From positions 372,137 through 436,136 of the forward strand of contig LNAC01000163.1 of NCBI GenBank assembly GCA_002007465.1: a stretch of 64,000 bases of DNA. Direction: 5' to 3'. How positions within the stretch are numbered: position 1 is the first letter of the stretch; every line of letters begins with the position of its first letter. The position numbers and the translations under genes are program-made. The notes beneath the pieces are model-generated. The model made no database searches. It was not told where the DNA came from and saw nothing but the letters and a program-made list of their open reading frames with translations. Positions 34,112 through 44,736 of this stretch are shown piece after piece. This DNA comes from Ailurus styani (Eukaryota; Chordata; Mammalia; Carnivora; Ailuridae).

Positions 34112-34500
34112 AATTCTCCACTCTTCTCCACAGTCATGTTCTTTTCCATTCCACTGGGGGTGAGATCTACTTCCTTGCCTCCTGACTATGGATTTGGCCA
34201 TGTAAATTCCTTTGGCCAATAAAGTGTGATGAAAAAGATAGTGGGGAGTTCTGAGACTCAGCCTCAAGATGGCTTGTGTATCTTCCTGGTGTCTTTGAGC
34301 TTACGCACTCACCATGAGAAGAACATGACTGACCTGCTAGTCCCAAAGGGAAGATAAAGCTATAGGGGACAGATTACTCTTATCCCCAGTCTAGATCAGC
34401 ACACCCATGGACAACCTTCAGACTCAATAGCTAAATGAAAGGCCTTTTGACATATGTTGCTACTTTTATGATGCTATTTGTTACACAGCATAATTCTGTC
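34112..34500 (+). mobile_element. MLT1-type (ERVL-MaLR) LTR
   Basis: 'ggtgagatctacttccttgcctcc', 'ggccatgtaaattcctttggccaataaagtgtg', 'actcaccatgagaagaacatgac' and 'tttgttacacagcataattctgtccatag' follow the MLT1 order. It is diverged. Confidence 0.7.
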
Positions 34501-34504
34501 CATA

Positions 34505-34735
34505 GGTATTCAGGGAAAAATAATGAAACAAGATGGGATGGGGAAGGAGACAAACCATAAGAGACTCCTAATCTCACAAAACAAACTGAGGGTTACTGGG
34601 GGGTGGGAGGGTAGGGATAGGGTGGATGGGTTATGGACATTGGGGAGGGTTTGTGCTTTGGTGATGGCTGTGAAAGAAGTAAGCCTGATGATTCACAGAC
34701 CTGTACCCCTGGGGCAAAGAATAAAAAAAAATTAA
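34505..34735 (+). mobile_element. L1 3' UTR fragment
   Basis: 'gaaacaagatgggatggggaaggagac...ctcacaaaacaaactgagggttactgg' then the G-rich tract, 'gacattggggagggtttgtgctttggtgatggctgtg' and A9 at 34723-34732. It is the carnivore L1 3' UTR in forward orientation. Confidence 0.92.
34598..34623 (+). other. G-quadruplex motif in L1 3' UTR
   Basis: Five G-runs of three or more in 26 bases, with loops of one to three bases (G6-T-G3-A-G3-TA-G3-ATA-G3). It matches the canonical G4 pattern. L1 3' UTRs in mammals are known to carry such a polypurine tract. Confidence 0.8.
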
Positions 34736-34973
34736 GGAGACGGAGTCTGTGAGATGAAGAGACTGTTCTAGATCAAACAACTTCTAAGCCATATGTCCAT
34801 ATTTTTTCTTTCTTTTTTTTAACCATAACCCTGAGAGACAAGTGTGTCTTATGTTTAGGGAACACTATTTAGGTGCCTTTGCAAATGTAAGGAAATTGGG
34901 TAAGGTAAAGTTTGAAAGGATAATTCAAGTTGAAGATACAGAGAACTTTCTTTTTAAAAAAATCTATCATTAG

Positions 34974-35047
34974 TAGGGATGGATGGCTGGGTTAAGGACA
35001 TTGGGGAGGGTTTGTGCTATGGAAATATAAATAAAGTCTTTTAAAAT
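34974..35047 (+). mobile_element. 74-bp L1 3' end insertion
   Basis: Flanked by AATCTATCATTAG (34961-34973) and AATCTTTCATTAG (35048-35060), a TSD with one mismatch. The body is 'ggatggctgggttaaggacattggggagggtttgtgctatgg', L1 3' UTR, and then joins an A/T-rich tail, skipping most of the distal 3' UTR. Confidence 0.75.
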
Positions 35048-35060
35048 AATCTTTCATTAG

Positions 35061-35423
35061 GTTTCAGGCTTTAAACATGCAAGTTATTCTTTGGGGAAAA
35101 GATTTTAAAGTAAGGTATACCAATTCTTGAGAGGTAAAGATGATTGTAACTTAGGAGCAGAAATTTCTAGGAAGCAAAAACAAATTTATAAAGGAAACAG
35201 CAGACAAGGTAGTCCCTGTAATTCATAAGGATTTGAAGATATCCTGTTTAAAGATACACATATTTTTGCAGATTCATTTCTAGTTGAAAATATGCAGAAC
35301 AGTTAAAATTAACATTTTAGTTAATTATGTAAGATATAAGTGACTGTAGTCCCTTCTTAATCGTCAAACAAATCCTAGATCCAAATACAAATTAGAGGGA
35401 AGAGGAAACACACAGGTGAGAGA
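35061..35423. other. Non-coding stretch
   Basis: I see no gene or assignable repeat. Confidence 0.5.
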
Positions 35424-35429
35424 TTGTAT

Positions 35430-36010
35430 TTTTCAAAAATGGCTATAGAAATATTTATGGCCCCACTTGCTTTTCTGAAACAACGGCAGCCCTCCATCAA
35501 TAGATTGAGTCTACTTTTCCTTCCCTGTGAATTAGGTAGGCTTGTGATTCTTCCACACTATGGACTGGGGTGGACATTAAGTTACATGATTTACAAGGCT
35601 ACCTTTTAAAAAGAAAACAGCATTCTTGCATGCTCCCAAACTCACACTCTCTTGATATTTACACTTGGAACCCAGCCATCACATCCTGAAGAAGTCCGTA
35701 CTATAACATGTGGAGAGGGGCGCCTGGGTGGCTCAGTGGGTTAAGCCTCTGCCTTCGGCTCAGGTCATGATCTCAGGGTCCTGGGATCGAGCCCCACATC
35801 GGGCTCCCTGCTCAGTGGGGAGCCTGCTTCCTCCTCTCCCTCTGCCTGCCTCTCTGCCTCTTGTGATCTCTCTCTGTGTCAAATAAATAAATAAAATCTT
35901 AAAAAAAAAAACGTGGAGAGACAAGATGAAAAAGCCTGTATTTAGAACTAAGGCACCCATCTGATACCTAACATCATCTTCCAGTCATGTAAGGGAGTTC
36001 TCTTCACATT
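35430..36010 (+). mobile_element. MLT1-type (ERVL-MaLR) LTR, interrupted by SINE
   Basis: 'ccctccatcaatagattgagtctacttttccttccctgtgaattaggtaggcttgtgattc' and 'cacttggaacccagccatcacatcctgaagaagtcc' follow MLT1. The SINE at 35718-35910 splits it and it resumes at about 35911. The right end is approximate. Confidence 0.65.
35718..35910 (+). mobile_element. CAN-SINE, young
   Basis: Head GGGCGCCTGGGTGGCTCAG and tail AAATAAATAAATAAAATCTTA. Flanks ACATGTGGAGAG (35706-35717) and ACGTGGAGAG (35911-35920) are probably a shortened TSD. Confidence 0.96.
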
Positions 36011-36320
36011 ATTCTATCTACTATTCTTTGAGTCTTTTGATTGAGTCTCCAATCATTCTAAAGCAGAATCAAGTCATCTCTGCTGCTCCCAGAATCAAGT
36101 CATCTCTGCTGCACATCTAAAGTATAGACCTGTAGAATTCATAAATGTAACTAATGGTTGTTTTATTTCATTGATGTTCAGTAAAGATACTGCTGTCTCA
36201 TTTTCTTGTTATATGGCCTGGAAGTCAGAAGTTAGACTGTCCTTTTTCTTCCTTTTTCCATCTGACTTTTATATTCAGTAGAGGATTTGGGGAATCAACA
36301 ATTACATTCACAAAATGAAG
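36011..36320. other. Non-coding stretch
   Basis: Includes a local tandem duplication, 'agaatcaagtcatctctgctgc', at about 36066-36112. No gene. Confidence 0.5.
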
Positions 36321-36326
36321 CTTTAA

Positions 36327-36558
36327 TTTTTTAAAAAGATTTTATTTATTTTAAAAAGGTGCCTGTGTAGTTCGGTTAGTTAAACCTCTGCCTTAGGCTC
36401 AGGTCATGGTCTCAAGGTCCTGGGATCCAGCCCAGCCTTGAGCTTCCTGCTCAGTGCGGAGTCTGCTCCTCCCATTACCTCTGCCCATCCTCCTTGTTTC
36501 ATGCTCTCCCTCTCTCAAACAAGTAAATAAAATGTTAAAAAAACAAAAACAAAAACCC
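36327..36558 (+). mobile_element. CAN-SINE joined to a reversed SINE tail
   Basis: 36357-36558 is a plus-strand, diverged SINE ('ggtgcctgtgtagttcggttagttaaacctctgcc', A-rich end with AAACAAAAACAAAAACCC). Just before it, 36327-36352 (TTTTTTAAAAAGATTTTATTTATTTT) is the tail of a minus-strand SINE whose body is missing. Head-adjacent insertion or deletion between two SINEs could explain this. Confidence 0.85.
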
Positions 36559-37499
36559 AGAAACTGTCTAAGAGAAAAAGATATAAACATATTTTTCCCT
36601 TTCTCAAATGATTTATGCTATTTTTAAAAGAACTTCCACTGGCTAAAAAGAAGAAAAAGAAAGAAGGGAAAAAATCCCTTTGTTCATCAGTAGGAATTAC
36701 ATTATGGGAGTCTAGGCTTAGGAGTCTAGACTGAGTCTTTACTCCATATCAGAGCCTGGGAATAATTGAAGTGGAGCTGTTGTGACCCAGCCTGTGGCTG
36801 AGGCTCAGAGTTGCTTCACAGAAGCTCTTTTGTATGTTGTCATATATTTGGAAAACTAGCTGGTTTATGAGGGTAGATGATAGAGCTCAAAACAAAACAA
36901 AAAACAAAAGGAAGCACAAATAATAAGGCACTTCTGCAACCAGTGTGGAAAGATTGAGATTGATTTAACCATTTTTTATACCAAAGCAATGATATTCATT
37001 CCTTTGGAGTTATATTGGTTTTAAGTTTATAAAAGAAATCTGTTAATGTGAAACTATTTTAAATTCTTCACTACCACAATTAGCTCATTTTAAAGAGGAA
37101 TATGCTGTTTCTTACCTGAGATTTGGACATTTGATCACATGTTTCAAGAGAAGTAGGAATTTTATATTCATCTTGTTTGCCTTTTTACTGAGTATTAATA
37201 TAGGTTTCATGGTCATCCTGAAAATAGATAATATTAACCATATTCTCTTTAAGTTATGAAACAAAACTTACGGAAGTTAAACCATCTACCTGTAGTTTTG
37301 CAACAGAGTGCTTGTAAGCAGGACATATTTGTTAAATGAATGAACAAATATTTATGAGCCAAAGTCGTGGTTTAAAACAAGGCCTGACTGTGTGAATCAT
37401 GTTCTTCAACTATAAGTCACAGTTGACATTTTATACATATTTTAAAGAACTGACTGTATTCCCTTAAGATCAATAACTACCATTAAAGATATTATTTCA
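36559..37499. other. Non-coding stretch
   Basis: Contains the 38-base segment 36851-36888 that is repeated inside the L1 at 37661-37698. No gene. Confidence 0.5.
36851..36888. repeat. 38-base direct repeat, donor-like copy
   Basis: Matches 37661-37698 at 36 of 38 bases, same orientation, starting GAAAACTAGCTGG. Here it lies in sequence with no repeat match. Confidence 0.9.
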
Positions 37500-37660
37500 T
37501 TTAAAAAAGACAGTCTCTTCAACAAATGGTGTTGGGAAAATTGGACAGCCACATGCAGAAGAATGAAACTGGACCATTTCCTTATACCACACACAAAAAT
37601 AGACTCAAAATGGATTAAAGACCTAAATATGAGAAAGGAATCCATCAAAAGCCTTGAGGA

Positions 37661-37698
37661 GAACACTAGCTGGTTTATGAGGGTAAATGATAGAGCTC
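37661..37698. repeat. 38-base direct repeat inside L1 ORF2
   Basis: In other L1 copies this position reads GAGAACAC followed by about 11 other bases and CTCTTTGACCTC. Here a 29-base stretch with the TAGCTGGTTTATGAGGGTAA core replaces them. The same core occurs 810 bp upstream. Confidence 0.85.
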
Positions 37699-37745
37699 TT
37701 TGACCTCAACCACAGCAACTTCTTCCTAAAAACATCGCCAAAGGC

Positions 37746-38156
37746 ATGGGAAGCAAGGGTAAAAATGAACTATTGGGACTTCATCAAGATAAAAAGCTTT
37801 TGCACAGCAAAGGAAACAGTCAACAAAACCAAAACACAACTAACAGAATGAAGAAGATACTTGCAAATGACATATCAGATAAAGGGCTAGTATTCAAAAT
37901 CTATAAGGAACTTATCAAAGTCAGTACCCAAAGAACAAATAATCCAATCAAGAAATGGGCAGAAGACATGAGCAGACATTTCTCCAAAGACATCCAGATG
38001 GCCAACAGACACATGAAGAAACACTCAACATCATTTGGCATCAGGGAAATACAAATCAAAACCACAGTGAGATACCACATCACACCAGACAGGATGGCTA
38101 AAATTAACAAGTCAGGACATGACAGGTGTTGGCGAGGATGTGGAGAAACCTGTTAG
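37746..38156 (+). pseudogene. L1 ORF2 C-terminal fragment
   Basis: 136 codons; includes [20 protein letters not shown] and [15 protein letters not shown]. It stops at [10 protein letters not shown], losing the last half of the Cys/His motif. It is non-functional. Confidence 0.85.
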
Positions 38157-38806
38157 TGGGAATGCAAGCTGATGCATCCACTCTAGAAAACAGTATGGAG
38201 GTTCCTCAAAAAGTTGAAAATAGAGCTACCCTATGATCCAGCAATTGCAGTACTGGGTATTTACCCTAAAGATACAAATGTAGTGATCTGAAGGGGCATC
38301 TGTACCCCAGTGTTTATAGCAGCAATTTCCACAATAGCCTAATTATGGAAAGAGCCTAGATGTCCATCAATAGATGGATGGGTAAAGAAAATGCGGTGTC
38401 TATATTTAATGGAATATTATGCAGCCATTAAAAAATAAATCTTGCCTTTCACAATGATGTGGATGGAGCTAGGGGGTATTATGTTAAGTGCAATAAGTCA
38501 ATCAGAGAAAGACAATTATGACATAATCTCAGTTATGAGGAATTTGAGAAACAAGAGAGATGATCATAGGGGGAAGGGAGGGAAAAATGAAATAAGATGA
38601 AACTAGAGAGGGAGACAAACCATAAGAGACCCTTAATCTCAGGAAACAAACTGAGGGTTGCTGGAGGGGATGGGGTGGCTGGGTGATGGACATTGGGGAG
38701 AGTATGTGCTATAGCGAATGCTGTGAATTTTGTAAGACTGATGAATCACAGACCTGTACCCCTGAAACAAACAATACATTATATGTTAAAAAAAAAAAGA
38801 AAAAGA

Positions 38807-39548
38807 ATGTTCTTCCATTTAATTCACAGGATGCTCAGATGTTGGGTACTTTTTCTCCACAATGTTTCTGCTAATATACAGTTTAGGGAATTTTGTGTGC
38901 CTGAATAAAGCCATGAATTTCATTACAAAACTAAGTTTCTCAGGAATGTCTGAGATTTAACAAGTGCCAGTGAACATTTAGGATGATTTTTTAAATATAT
39001 ATTAAGGTCAGTCTTTTGGAGCAAAAATTTTCTCAAATAAGGAAAATATTGAAGAGCTTACTCTTTAGTTTATGAATTATTAGGATTATTATGTACTTCC
39101 AGAACTTGTTTTGTGCACTATGTAATCATTCGAATAGAGCATCAATCATGTCAAACAATTGAAGATAATTGTAGTAATAATTTGCTTCTGGTTCCCACAT
39201 ATTAATCTTTAGTTTAGGGCTTATCTGCTGAATCGATGATTTTGAATCATCTTGACATTTGCAGAGACTAGAAACCACAATAGAGATTTGTGCAGATGAA
39301 TGCACTGAAAGTTTTGTGTGGTAGTCATTACAGTCATACATCATCTTAGTTCTCTTGGCCGCACTTGAAGGTAGGACCCCAGACTCATGTCTATGCAGGA
39401 GCGAAAGAGGCACTTCTGTGAGAGGCCTTCTTTTGCTGACTGGAATCTAAAAATCTTTTGGTAAGACCAAATGGTTTTGTTTTGTTTTGTTTTTTGAAGG
39501 AAAGGATTCAGTGTTGAAAATGAGCTCAGGTAGGACATTGCTAATATT
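38807..39548. other. Non-coding stretch
   Basis: I see no gene or assignable repeat. It has a TTTTG-rich run at 39475-39496. Confidence 0.5.
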
Positions 39549-39563
39549 TTTTCCTTTTCTTTT

Positions 39564-39758
39564 GTTTTTTTTAAAGATTATTTATTTATTTATTTGACAG
39601 ATAGAGATCACAAGTAGGCAGAGAGGCAGGCAGAGAGAGAGGAGGAAGCAGGCTCCCCGCTGAGCAGGGAGCCTGATGTGGGGCTCGATCCCAGGACCCT
39701 GAGATCATGACCTGAGCCAAAGGCAGAGGCTTTAACCCACTGAGCCACCCAGGCGCCC
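39564..39758 (-). mobile_element. CAN-SINE, young, reverse
   Basis: TSD TTTCCTTTTCTTTT (39550-39563 and 39759-39772). Head CACCCAGGCGCCC at the right. Confidence 0.96.
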
Positions 39759-39772
39759 TTTCCTTTTCTTTT

Positions 39773-39909
39773 AATTGAATTATAATTGACACCCAATGTT
39801 AGATTAACTTAAGGTGTAAAACATAGTGATTTGACACCTTAGAGTTATGCTCTGGTCACCACAAGTGAAGCTACTATCTGTTACCATACAAAACTATTAC
39901 AATACCATT

Positions 39910-39951
<42 letters not shown>

Positions 39952-41130
39952 TGTTTATATTTATATTTACTATGCAGTGCCTTTCATTCTTGTGACTTAC
40001 TCATTATATAATGGGAGACCTATGTCTCCCACTCCCCTTCATACTTTTTACCCATCCCCCTATTCCCCTCTCCTCTGGCAACCATCAATTTGTTTATGGG
40101 TCTGTTTCTGCTTTTGTTTGTTTTGTTTTTTAGATTCTATGTGTAAGTGAAATCATATGGTATTTGTCTTTCTCTGACTTGTATCAATTAGCATACATCC
40201 TCAAGGTCCATCCATATTGTCACAGATGGCAAGATCTCATCCTTTTTAATGGCTGTATAGTATTGTGTGTGTATGTGTTTGTGTGTATGTGTGTACACAA
40301 CACATCTTCTTTATCCATTCATGCTTAGATGGAAATTAGATTGCTTTGATAGCTTGCCTATAGAAAATAATGCTGCAGAAACATGGAGGTGCATATGTCT
40401 TTTCAAATTAGTGTTTTCATTTTCTTTGGGTAAATAACCCGGTAATGGAATTACTGGATTGTATGCTATTTCTATTTTTAAATTTTTTAAGAACTTCTAT
40501 AATGTTTTCCATAATGGCTGCACAAATTTACATTCTCTCCAACCAGTGTACAAGGGTTCCTTTCCTTTGCATCCTTGCCAACACTTGCTATTTCTTGTCT
40601 ATTTGATACTAACCATTCTGACAGGTATAAGGTGTTACCTCACTGTGGATTTGATTTTCATTTCCCTGATGATAAGTGATGTTCAGCATCTTTTCATGTG
40701 TCTGTTGGCCATCTGTATGCCTTCTTTGGAAAAAATGTCTATTCAGGTCCATTTTTAAAAATCAGATTATTTGTATTTTTTTGATATTGAATTGTACAAG
40801 TTCTTTATATATTTTGGATATTAACCACTTGTTGGTCATATCATTTGTAAATGTCTTTTCCCATTCAATAGGTTGCTTTTTCATTTTCTTGATGGCTGTT
40901 TTCACTGTACAAAAGTCTTTTTATTTTGATTTATTCCCAATAGTTTATTTTTGCTTTTTCCCCCCTTGTCTTAGGAGACATATGTAGAAAAATGTTACTA
41001 AGGCTGATGTCAAAGAGATTATTTCCCATGTTTTCTAATAGGAAGTTTATGATTTCAGGTCTCAGATTTGGGTCTTTAATTCATTTTGCTTTTGTATAGG
41101 GTATAAAAAGGGGTCCAAGAAGCAGTATTT
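39773..41130 (-). mobile_element. L1M (L1MA/L1MB type), reverse
   Basis: 'aattgaattataattgacacccaatgttag' is the 3' UTR in reverse. Later 'tttgggtaaataacccggtaatggaattactgg' and 'ccttgccaacacttgctatttcttg' are reversed ORF2, then 'ttttgtatagggtataaaaaggggtcc'. It has many stops. It carries a TA tract (39913-39949) and a TG tract (40265-40301). Confidence 0.85.
39913..39949. repeat. (TA)18 tract
   Basis: Uninterrupted TA dinucleotides inside the L1M. Cruciform-prone and length-variable. Confidence 0.95.
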
Positions 41131-42179
41131 TTTTTGGTTAAGAGTAGAAAGATCTCTGATGGTAGTTTCCTTTCCTTACAATAAGTCAATAAAGAGTAGT
41201 TGAATTCACATATACACAAGGAAAAACTAATTAAGGTAATTAAGATAATAATTCTGAAACCAAATCCTTTGATATTTGGGCAGAAATTATAAGTGGAAGA
41301 TTGTAGTTTTGATGGGCAGCTTCCCCACACACATCCCATGATAGATTCAGTTTTCAGTGAATATGTTACCAGTTTGTTTACTAAATAATCACCAACCATT
41401 ATTCCTCTTGTTGGACTATAGCTGGACTACATTTATCTTCCTTCCTTCGTTTTCTAGGGGTTATATGATTGTATTTCACGCTATGGAATATGAATTGGCC
41501 TGGCCAACAAAATGGATTGTAGAAAAGTAGGAAATGGAACAGGTTCTAGGGGTCTCTTACCTTATTGCTGTATAGATGTTTCATCAATTCCAGTAATATT
41601 TGATTTCTCTGTTGGTAGTGTATAAACAGAAGGAAGGGATCCCCTATACACAAGAGGAAGTAGAAAGAGCTTGAGTTTGGGTATGAATAAAGAGATGGTT
41701 TTCTATCATCTCAAGTGTTGCCTCAGTCAACTAACCATTGAGAAAGCATATTCTAGCCTAGATTTCTAGTGCTACATTATAGGAGTTTGGAACAATCACA
41801 AAGCATTCTTGAGTTTTAGAAATGGGATACACAAAGAGAAAAGTGAGTCTTTACCTATACCATCTCACCAGTTATTTTCCTCCATTGATACCACTCCTGC
41901 CAGCCTCTAACTCTCTGCTTTCCCTCTACCCTTTTCCCCAAAATCTATGCTTTCATTGTATTACAGATGTAACTTTATTATAATTTTCTGTTTATTTCAT
42001 TCTAGTGAAGAAATATTTGTTGGCCACTTACTGATCCAGTAATGTTATAGTTCTTGAAAATGTGTATTTCTTCCAGAAAATTGTGCTAAAATACTGATTT
42101 CTACCTGGAGGCTCCTCTCCTCTCAACTCAAGCTTCACCACATGTTTTATTTTGATGTGCATCAACTTAGATAAGTTTA
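41131..42179. other. Non-coding stretch
   Basis: No gene. A part near 41410-41530 ('gctggactacatttatcttcc...ctatggaatatgaattggcctggcc') is weakly reminiscent of an MLT1 LTR. Confidence 0.4.
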
Positions 42180-42386
42180 TAAACATTGTCTGTATTGACA
42201 TTTTGGGTTAGATATTGCTTTTTGGTTCAGGACTGTTTTCTGAATATAGTATGTTTAGCATCATCTCTGGTTTCTACATACTAGGTAACAGTCATACCTC
42301 CCATCTTCCCTGAAATAACCAACCGAGTCTTAAAATACTGTCAGATGTTTTTGGATGGCAAAATCTTGATGTTTCAGAACCACTGA
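42180..42386 (+). mobile_element. MER5A-type hAT (Charlie) DNA transposon
   Basis: 'gacattttgggttagatattgc', 'aggactgttttctgaatatagtatgtttagcatcatctctggtttctacatactagg', 'cagatgtttttggatggcaaaatc' and 'cagaaccactg' follow MER5A in order. It is non-autonomous and ancient. The left terminus is eroded and the right ends in the typical AACCACTG. Confidence 0.85.
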
Positions 42387-42702
42387 CCTAGATATAGACA
42401 CCTTTCCCCTATGCAGTACTCCCCAAAATACCTTAAGAGTGACACTGACAGTGCTGCTTTGGTTAGGCTGATTTGTACCTACTGTAACCAGTTTGACTAA
42501 GTGACTACAAGGGCGTAAAAGACTCCATGGAATGGTACTTCTGTATTGAGTTCTCCTGAAGATCTTGATGGTTCAACTGGGAGAAAGAAGAAAAGAGATA
42601 CAAGGAGGAGGGTTTAGAGAAGAAAAGAGCAAAAATATTATTACAGCATTACGTATCCAAACTAATAGACTAAGATTGCACCGATTTTCTGGCTTAGAAA
42701 TC

Positions 42703-42753
42703 ACTACTAGTAGTAGTAGTGGTTGTAGCAGCAGCAGCAGCAGCAACAGCAGC
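42703..42753. repeat. AGT / AGC trinucleotide repeat
   Basis: About five AGT units, then GGTTGT, then about six AGC (CAG-type) units with one AAC. It is short and lies in no supported exon; the 42565-42762 frame (poly-Ser) is a by-product. Confidence 0.92.
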
Positions 42754-42769
42754 GAATACTAATAGTTAG

Positions 42770-42960
42770 AGTAGTAATAGCTTACTTTCAGTGTATTTTT
42801 TTATATTCCAAGCACTAAGTATTTATATAGAAAATGTAATTTAATCCTTATAACAACCTTACTGTATAAATGAGGTAACTGGTATTAAAAGAGATTAATT
42901 TTTTTGCCAAATTGCAGGAAGAATCCAACACAAATCAAATTCCAGACAGGATTAACTTAG
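42770..42960 (-). repeat. MIR, reverse
   Basis: 'tccaagcactaagtatttatatag...ttaatccttataacaaccttactgtataaatgaggtaactgg...gccaaattgcagg' is the reversed MIR order. Confidence 0.72.
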
Positions 42961-44489
42961 AATGGGTATTGGCTCAGGTTGTAGACACATGCGTGAGTCA
43001 TCATTTGGGACATAATTAGAGAGTAAAGAAAAGATAGAATGTAATACCAAACACTTTCGTTTGTGTTAAACTTAGGTAACTTGACTGTATTACTCATATA
43101 AGCATGTAACTGATATGAAATAGACTAAATAATAAATATACTGGATTTTAGCAAACATATATCTAAAACTTTGGGATTTCTTGACATATTAAGATGGAAC
43201 ATCTAATGGGAAGGATGGATTAGGTAAAAGCTTGGTATCAGAAAATCAGTGTGATAAAATCCTTGCTAATTCCCATAACTATTACTTTTCCCATATCTCT
43301 CAAAATGTCTTAAAATCATATTCTGTGTATTTTTTTAGAGGTTTTTTTAGTGCCTTTGCCATTTCCTACACTGCTGTGCTCTTTATACCTTATGCTGTGA
43401 GCATGGTGCCTTATCGTATGAAATGAAGTCCCTATACTCACTGATCCATCGAAGGAGTCTATCTCAGACACAAATAACTACCATCTAGAAACAGAGGCAC
43501 CATAAATTTGAATAGTGCAACATACGAATTATAAAATTATTAATTTTGTCCTTGGAACTAGAAGGACTGCCATACATTTCTTCCAAGTGAGTGTGATATT
43601 TACTCAGTTCAAGTTGTACAGTTTTATTCTATGCAGAAGGCAGGTATATGAGGACAAGGAGCAGTAATGAACTTGCATGCCCTCTGCCTTTAATAAATAT
43701 ATTTTCAACACTCTTTAAATATATTTACTTCTCATTTAAATGTTTCTCGGACATAGATGTGGGACTGTGATATTACAAGATTTAATTACAAGATTAAAAT
43801 TTTCAGATTTAATTCCCTACAAGAAAAAGAAAACTTTCCTCCTATAATATATCAGCACAAAAGTTCTCATTAACCTTTCCTGGCTTCTATTTTGTCAGTG
43901 TCCTGATTTTCCTTTCCTTGTAGTTTCCTCCATTACCACCCCTACCTACCACTCCAAAAATAAGTAAAGGAACAATATATAGAAGTCACCCACAGGAGCA
44001 AGCTGTGTAAAATAGTTATTTTCTTTGAGATTTTCAAATCATTCCCTCTTACTTGGGTGGCAGCTCGTTTTCAAGGTTTCTGGCTTTCTCTTTTTATCAT
44101 TGTCCTTATCTGTGTACCAGCATCTCTCTGTAGTTTTAGATGTGCGAGGAATGCTGCGGTCCTGCCCTGACCTGCACAGATTGAAAGTTTTTGTGAAAGT
44201 TTCTCTACTTTTATTGTTATATACAGGACCTGTCCTAGAGCCTTAACTATTTTCCCCTTGAAATTACGTTTGCTACAATGGTCACACCGTACAATCAAGT
44301 ATCCAGTTCATGCTTCAGAAAGGTGGTATAAGTGGGTGACCGTTAAGGCTTCTTCCAATCCCAACGTTATTTAATTTTATATGATTATCTCTGAAAAGGA
44401 GGAACTTCAGGGGATGGGACAGTCAGTGTGTGTACAGGAAAGCTTTTACATTTAATTCCCCATAATTCTCTCTGGGTAAGTGCAATGTC
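42961..44489. other. Non-coding stretch
   Basis: About 1.5 kb with no gene or assignable repeat. Short frames at 43232-43426 and 44025-44298 lack motifs. Confidence 0.5.
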
Positions 44490-44504
44490 GAAAAATGATG
44501 ATTG

Positions 44505-44721
44505 GGGCGCCTGGGTGGCTCAGTGGGTTGGGGCCTCTGCTTTCGGCTCAGGTCATGATCTCAGCATCCTGGGATCAAGGCCCGCATCGGGCTCTCTGCT
44601 CAGCAGGGAGCCTGCTTCCTCCTCTCCCTGTCTCTCTGCCTGCCTCTCTCACTACTTGTAATCTCTCTCTCTGTGTCAAATAAATAAAATAAAATAAAAT
44701 AAAATAAAATAAAATAAAAAA
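44505..44721 (+). mobile_element. CAN-SINE, young, with AAAAT-repeat tail
   Basis: Perfect 15-bp TSD GAAAAATGATGATTG (44490-44504 and 44722-44736). The tail has expanded to about seven AAAAT units (44683-44718). Confidence 0.97.
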
Positions 44722-44736
44722 GAAAAATGATGATTG

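Larger units (their letters stand above)
33917..34834 (-). mobile_element. Candidate retrocopy of a SINE-terminated transcript
   Basis: A perfect 16-bp direct repeat, GAGACAAGTGTGTCTT, flanks the block (33901-33916 and 34835-34850). On the minus strand the block runs from an unplaced leader (34834-34736), through reversed L1 3' UTR (34735-34505) and a reversed MLT1 LTR (about 34500-34112), into a CAN-SINE ending in poly(A) directly against the repeat. One TSD around old plus young elements and a single tail fits reverse transcription of one RNA polyadenylated at the SINE. This is inference; the source locus is not in the window. Confidence 0.55.
37500..38806 (+). mobile_element. L1, 5'-truncated, sense
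   Basis: It starts within ORF2 ('gacagtctcttcaacaaatggtgttgggaaaattggac'), runs through ORF2 end and 3' UTR ('gggttgctggaggggatggggtggctgggtgatgg'), then A-rich to about 38806. ORF2 is interrupted by stops and by a 29-base foreign patch at about 37669-37697. Confidence 0.93.

Noticed and set aside
42565..42762. Open frame with a poly-Ser stretch, possibly a coding CAG repeat
   Set aside because: The Ser run is simply the AGT/AGC microsatellite; no gene structure surrounds it.
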